Assembly: GCA_037447655.1 (NCBI GenBank)
Contig: JBBHKE010003059.1
Coordinates: 184,001 to 248,000 of the forward strand
DNA from: Zygnema cylindricum
Lineage: Eukaryota; Streptophyta; Zygnematophyceae; Zygnematales; Zygnemataceae
Length of the DNA stretch: 64,000 bases
Direction of reading: 5' to 3'
The position numbers were made by a program, and so were the translations under genes. The notes under the pieces are model-generated. The model had not been told where the DNA came from. It saw nothing but the letters and a program-made list of their open reading frames with translations, and made no database searches. The first letter of the stretch is position 1; every line of letters starts with the position of its first letter. Below, one piece after another: positions 61,461-64,000 of the stretch.

Positions 61461-62588
61461 CTCTTTGGATTGCGTGGGATATTGTGATGCGGATTGGGGC
61501 GGCGACTTTGATACAGGAAAGTCAACTTCAGGTTATGCATGATTGTCGCACTAAGGGTGGACATCCATTAGCGAAAAAGTGGGGTTTTTTACTGAACGCC
61601 GTACCGTTTCGTACAAATTAGTACAGAAAAAAAAAATTCAACGAAAACAACGTTACAGAAAATTGTCCAGGGTTGTAGGCGTAAATTAGGACCGTCGGAT
61701 TCAATTATACTTTTTATCCGTGACGCCACGTCAGCAACCCTACAGTTTTCTAAGGCCGTGCACAGTGAGGACAGTTCTCGAATACAGAACGTGTAAAAAT
61801 AGGCCGCGTGGAAAAGGTAAAAAAAATCCACGATGAGCGCGCGCGTATGTGCGTACACGTCGCAAGGGCCATGTGCCTTCCACCAGGGTGGCTGCGAATC
61901 CGCCGAAATTATCCCGTCACGCTCCCATCATCAAAGTTTGCCGCTGCCTTTTTGTCGTTGCGTTTTGAAATTTTGGGTAGTACATTTAATGCCCTCTGTA
62001 CGAGTCATTAATTATTTAATTACCTCCGTTGGTACAGGTATTATCGCCGCTGGTACAGATATTACCTCCGTTCGTACATATATTGTGTTCTGACATTGCA
62101 TTCGAAGATTCTTTCAAGATTTTAAGCATCGAATATTAACCTACGTGTTACCAACCAGAATGAGCCACGCAGGTTTACAGACGCGACCTAATGGAAGGCA
62201 CGCCCTTCAGTACAATTTTTCGTACAATTACTGGGACGCCTAATGGAAGTCCACCCTAAGTTCAACCGAAGCAGAGTATATGGCCGCGTGTCATGCTTCT
62301 AAGGCGTCGATTTGGATCGAGGAGTTACTTGGAGAATTGAAGATTTCTATTGGCTGTATGAAAATTTACTCTGACAGTATGAGTTCGATGGCGTTGGTCA
62401 AGAATCCTGTATTTCAAAAAAGGACAAAGCATATTAGGATTCAGTGGCACTTCGTACGCGATTTGGTTGCTGCGAAGGAGATTGAATTTTTATACGTGTC
62501 GACGTTGGAGGAAGCCGCGGATATGCTGACGAAAGCTGCGGCTCATGAAGTACTTTTGAGAGGAAGACCTAAATTAAGTTTGGTGTAA
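61461..62588 (+). pseudogene. Copia RNase H, remaining pieces
   Basis: After the insertions the domain resumes at 61461 with SLDCVGYCDADWGGDFDTGK and STSGYA (catalytic Asp in CDADW), breaks at the family B element (61551-62260), and continues at 62261 with STEAEYMAACHASKASIWIE, YSDSMSSMALVKNP, TKHIRIQWHFVRD and DMLTKA to TAA at 62586-62588. About 20 codons around the family B insertion are missing compared with copia relatives. Confidence 0.85.
61551..62260. mobile_element. Family B TIR element, copy 2
   Basis: 710 bp with about 21 bp inverted ends (ctaagggtggacatccatta and the complement of taatggaagtccaccctaag). It is homologous throughout to 20124-20831. It sits inside copia RNase H. No clear target duplication is seen, and some RNase H codons were lost at the site. 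Confidence 0.85.
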
Positions 62589-62601
62589 TGATTACAGTTT
62601 T

Positions 62602-62611
62602 GAGAGGCGGA
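62602..62611 (+). promoter_or_regulatory. Polypurine tract of copia element
   Basis: gagaggcgga lies directly before the 3' LTR start tgttagaaac. It is purine-rich with one C, and would prime plus-strand DNA synthesis. Confidence 0.7.
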
Positions 62612-62612
62612 T

Positions 62613-63095
62613 TGTTAGAAACAAAAATGTAATCGGTCGTCGCGATCTGTCGCTTGACCGAGTAGTTTGTCTTTTCTTCACAGGTGTGGTCATGATTCTG
62701 TCTTATTGTTTCGCATAGTATTTCGCAGATTCCTGGTCTCACGTAGATTCGGTTTCGCGACGACCAGGTACAGATATTGTTTAATATGTTAGGATTTGTC
62801 GTTATTTGGTTTTGGGTGTACTTTCGGTAGTACATTAGTACTACGTGTTTTCTGTTGATTTGTTTTGTTTGGTAGGAGTTTCGTGCGCATTATATTTTTT
62901 GGTCTTGGTTTATAGTTGTGACGTGACGTCTGATGTATACTAAATACTGCAGATTAGTGGGAGGGAAACATATACTGATTATGGGGGAAAAATGTTAATG
63001 AAATATATTGGCTTTTATGGACTGTCCTCTCTTGTGTGATTTTTTTTTTTTTATGCTTCTGCTGTTTGGCACTTTGATTTGTTAAGATCCTATCA
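62613..63095 (+). repeat. Copia 3' LTR
   Basis: About 483 bp from tgttagaaac to atcctatca, collinear with the 5' LTR. The probable R/U5 region includes the conserved aaatatattggcttttatgg. Confidence 0.9.
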
Positions 63096-63466
63096 TAGAA
63101 AGCTCTCAGTTGGAAACATATACACACCTTCATAGCACTGGGTCAAGGAACCCATAATTTGCTTCTAATAAAGCGTCAACGCCATAATTCACTACCTCTA
63201 ATAGCGACAGGCGGTATATTCAACAAGCTTAGGTGGGGGTGCTTCCCAGTCAAGCCTATGAGAAGAGATGTCTTATGAACATTTGATTCGAGGCAGCACA
63301 ATGGCATTTCCGCCTCAGCCTATTCCCACAGCTGACGTCAATGCTAGAGAAAAGAGAAAAGAAGGCCGAACAACAGACATTGGAAAAATTTCTCCTCTTA
63401 AAAAACTAAAATCGACCTTTCTTAAAAACTAGCGACGACAAACGTTAGACGACTTCACTTGAATAG
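63096..63466. other. Repeat debris
   Basis: Positions 63160-63222 contain a family A end (cctctaatagcgacaggcggta). No gene was recognised. Confidence 0.4.
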
Positions 63467-63716
63467 TTGTGCCAGGATTCGCAGAATGCGTATGCGATTC
63501 GCATAATGCCTATGGGATTCGCAGAATGCCTATGCGATTCGCATAATGCCTATGCGATTCGCATAATGCCTATGCGATTCGCAGAATGCCTATGCGATTC
63601 GCAGAATGCCTATGCGATTCGCAGAATGCCTATGCGATTCGCAGAATGCCTATGTGATTCGCAGAATGCCTATGTGATTCGCAGAATGCCTATGTGATTC
63701 GCAGAATGCCTATGCG
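63467..63716 (+). repeat. 20 bp minisatellite, about 12 copies
   Basis: Unit atgcgattcgcagaatgcct with variants (gcataatg, atgtgattc, atgggattc). Since 20 is not divisible by 3, the peptide it spells cycles through frames over 60 bp; it is not a gene. Variants are clustered: cataatg units lie on the left and tgtgattc units on the right. Confidence 0.97.
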
Positions 63717-64000
63717 TCGCGCTTCTGCGCAAGGCACGCGGGAATAGCCACCCGCAAGAAGGGCGCAAACTGTTGATAGCCTATTCCCACCGGAAAAAAA
63801 AACACTTCCGCAACAGACGGACGTTCGAATAATGTACGGCTTTACGAGCACTGACTTTGTAGATTTCGGAAGTTCTCGGAAAGCCGTACAAATGACCTTG
63901 CTCAAAATATTGCGCGATGTAGAAGTAGGGTAAAAGTATCATATTTCTGTGAATCAGACCAACGGTAACCTGAAAAGCTGACTAAGCAAACACAGCATTC
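63717..64000. other. Terminal stretch, nothing recognised
   Basis: Contains gcgggaatagccacccgc and a second gcctattccca phrase also seen at 63318, but no coding signal. Confidence 0.4.

Larger units (their letters stand above)
49839..63095 (+). mobile_element. Ty1/copia LTR retrotransposon, interrupted and degenerate
   Basis: Two LTRs (49839-50319 and 62613-63095), a PBS, a polypurine tract and a gag-protease-integrase-RT-RNase H order define a copia element. The internal region without later insertions would be about 5 kb. It is split inside RNase H by a 6.5 kb family C composite with a family A element at its tip, and again by a family B element. Several in-frame stops and single-base shifts are spread through gag and pol. 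No matching 5 bp target duplication is visible at the outer LTR ends (ttttt versus tagaa). Confidence 0.92.

Noticed and set aside
63467-63716. CRISPR-like array
   Set aside because: The 20 bp units are contiguous with no unique spacers, and the genome is eukaryotic; it is a minisatellite.

Overview
The window is AT-rich nuclear DNA from a eukaryote with spliceosomal (GT-AG) introns. Three host genes can be supported, and all three look plant-like: an aldo/keto reductase carrying the plant/bacterial SNET motif, a relative of the plant TRAF/MUSE13-14 proteins, and a GT61-type glycosyltransferase. A Ty3/gypsy-type retroelement with a DNA cytosine methyltransferase inside its pol region is also present; such elements have been reported from charophyte algae and dinoflagellates. 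Together these suggest a streptophyte green alga. That is an inference, and no species is claimed.

Layout. 1-4023: 3' part of the aldo/keto reductase gene (+), with introns full of simple repeats, a tandemly duplicated decayed exon and two single-base frame breaks. 4024-10564: gene-poor, with several small TIR elements. 10565-18156: GC-rich putative promoter and 5' exon, then six coding exons of the TRAF/MUSE13-14-like gene (+). 18157-22090: intergenic with a 0.7 kb TIR element (family B). 22091-24752: 5' half of a GT61-like gene (-), apparently cut off. 24753-28255: intergenic with a GC-rich patch, a perfect 26 bp palindrome and direct repeats. 28256-36509: degenerate Ty3/gypsy element (-) in the order gag, protease, DNA methyltransferase, RT, RNase H, integrase, bracketed by two 359 bp direct repeats. 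36510-49838: intergenic, made of tandem duplications, one textbook hAT-like element with an 8 bp target duplication, a tRNA-derived SINE candidate and a 929 bp foldback element. 49839-63095: a Ty1/copia element (+) with both LTRs, PBS and gag-PR-IN-RT-RH, interrupted inside RNase H by a 6.5 kb hAT-like composite, a small TA-targeting element at its tip, and a family B element. 63096-64000: repeat debris and a 20 bp minisatellite.

The host genes show no operon-like relationship. The clearest biology is transposon ecology: nested insertions that can be ordered in time, several non-autonomous families (A: TA-flanked, ends CACCG..AATCGTTATTAG; B: ends CTAAGGGTGGAC; C: hAT-like, TAGTGTTGGGTATCGG), and a retroelement that captured a DNMT3-like methyltransferase. 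Retroelement reading frames are broken by isolated stops and single-base shifts, so the copies here are probably inactive, unless some of these breaks are assembly errors.
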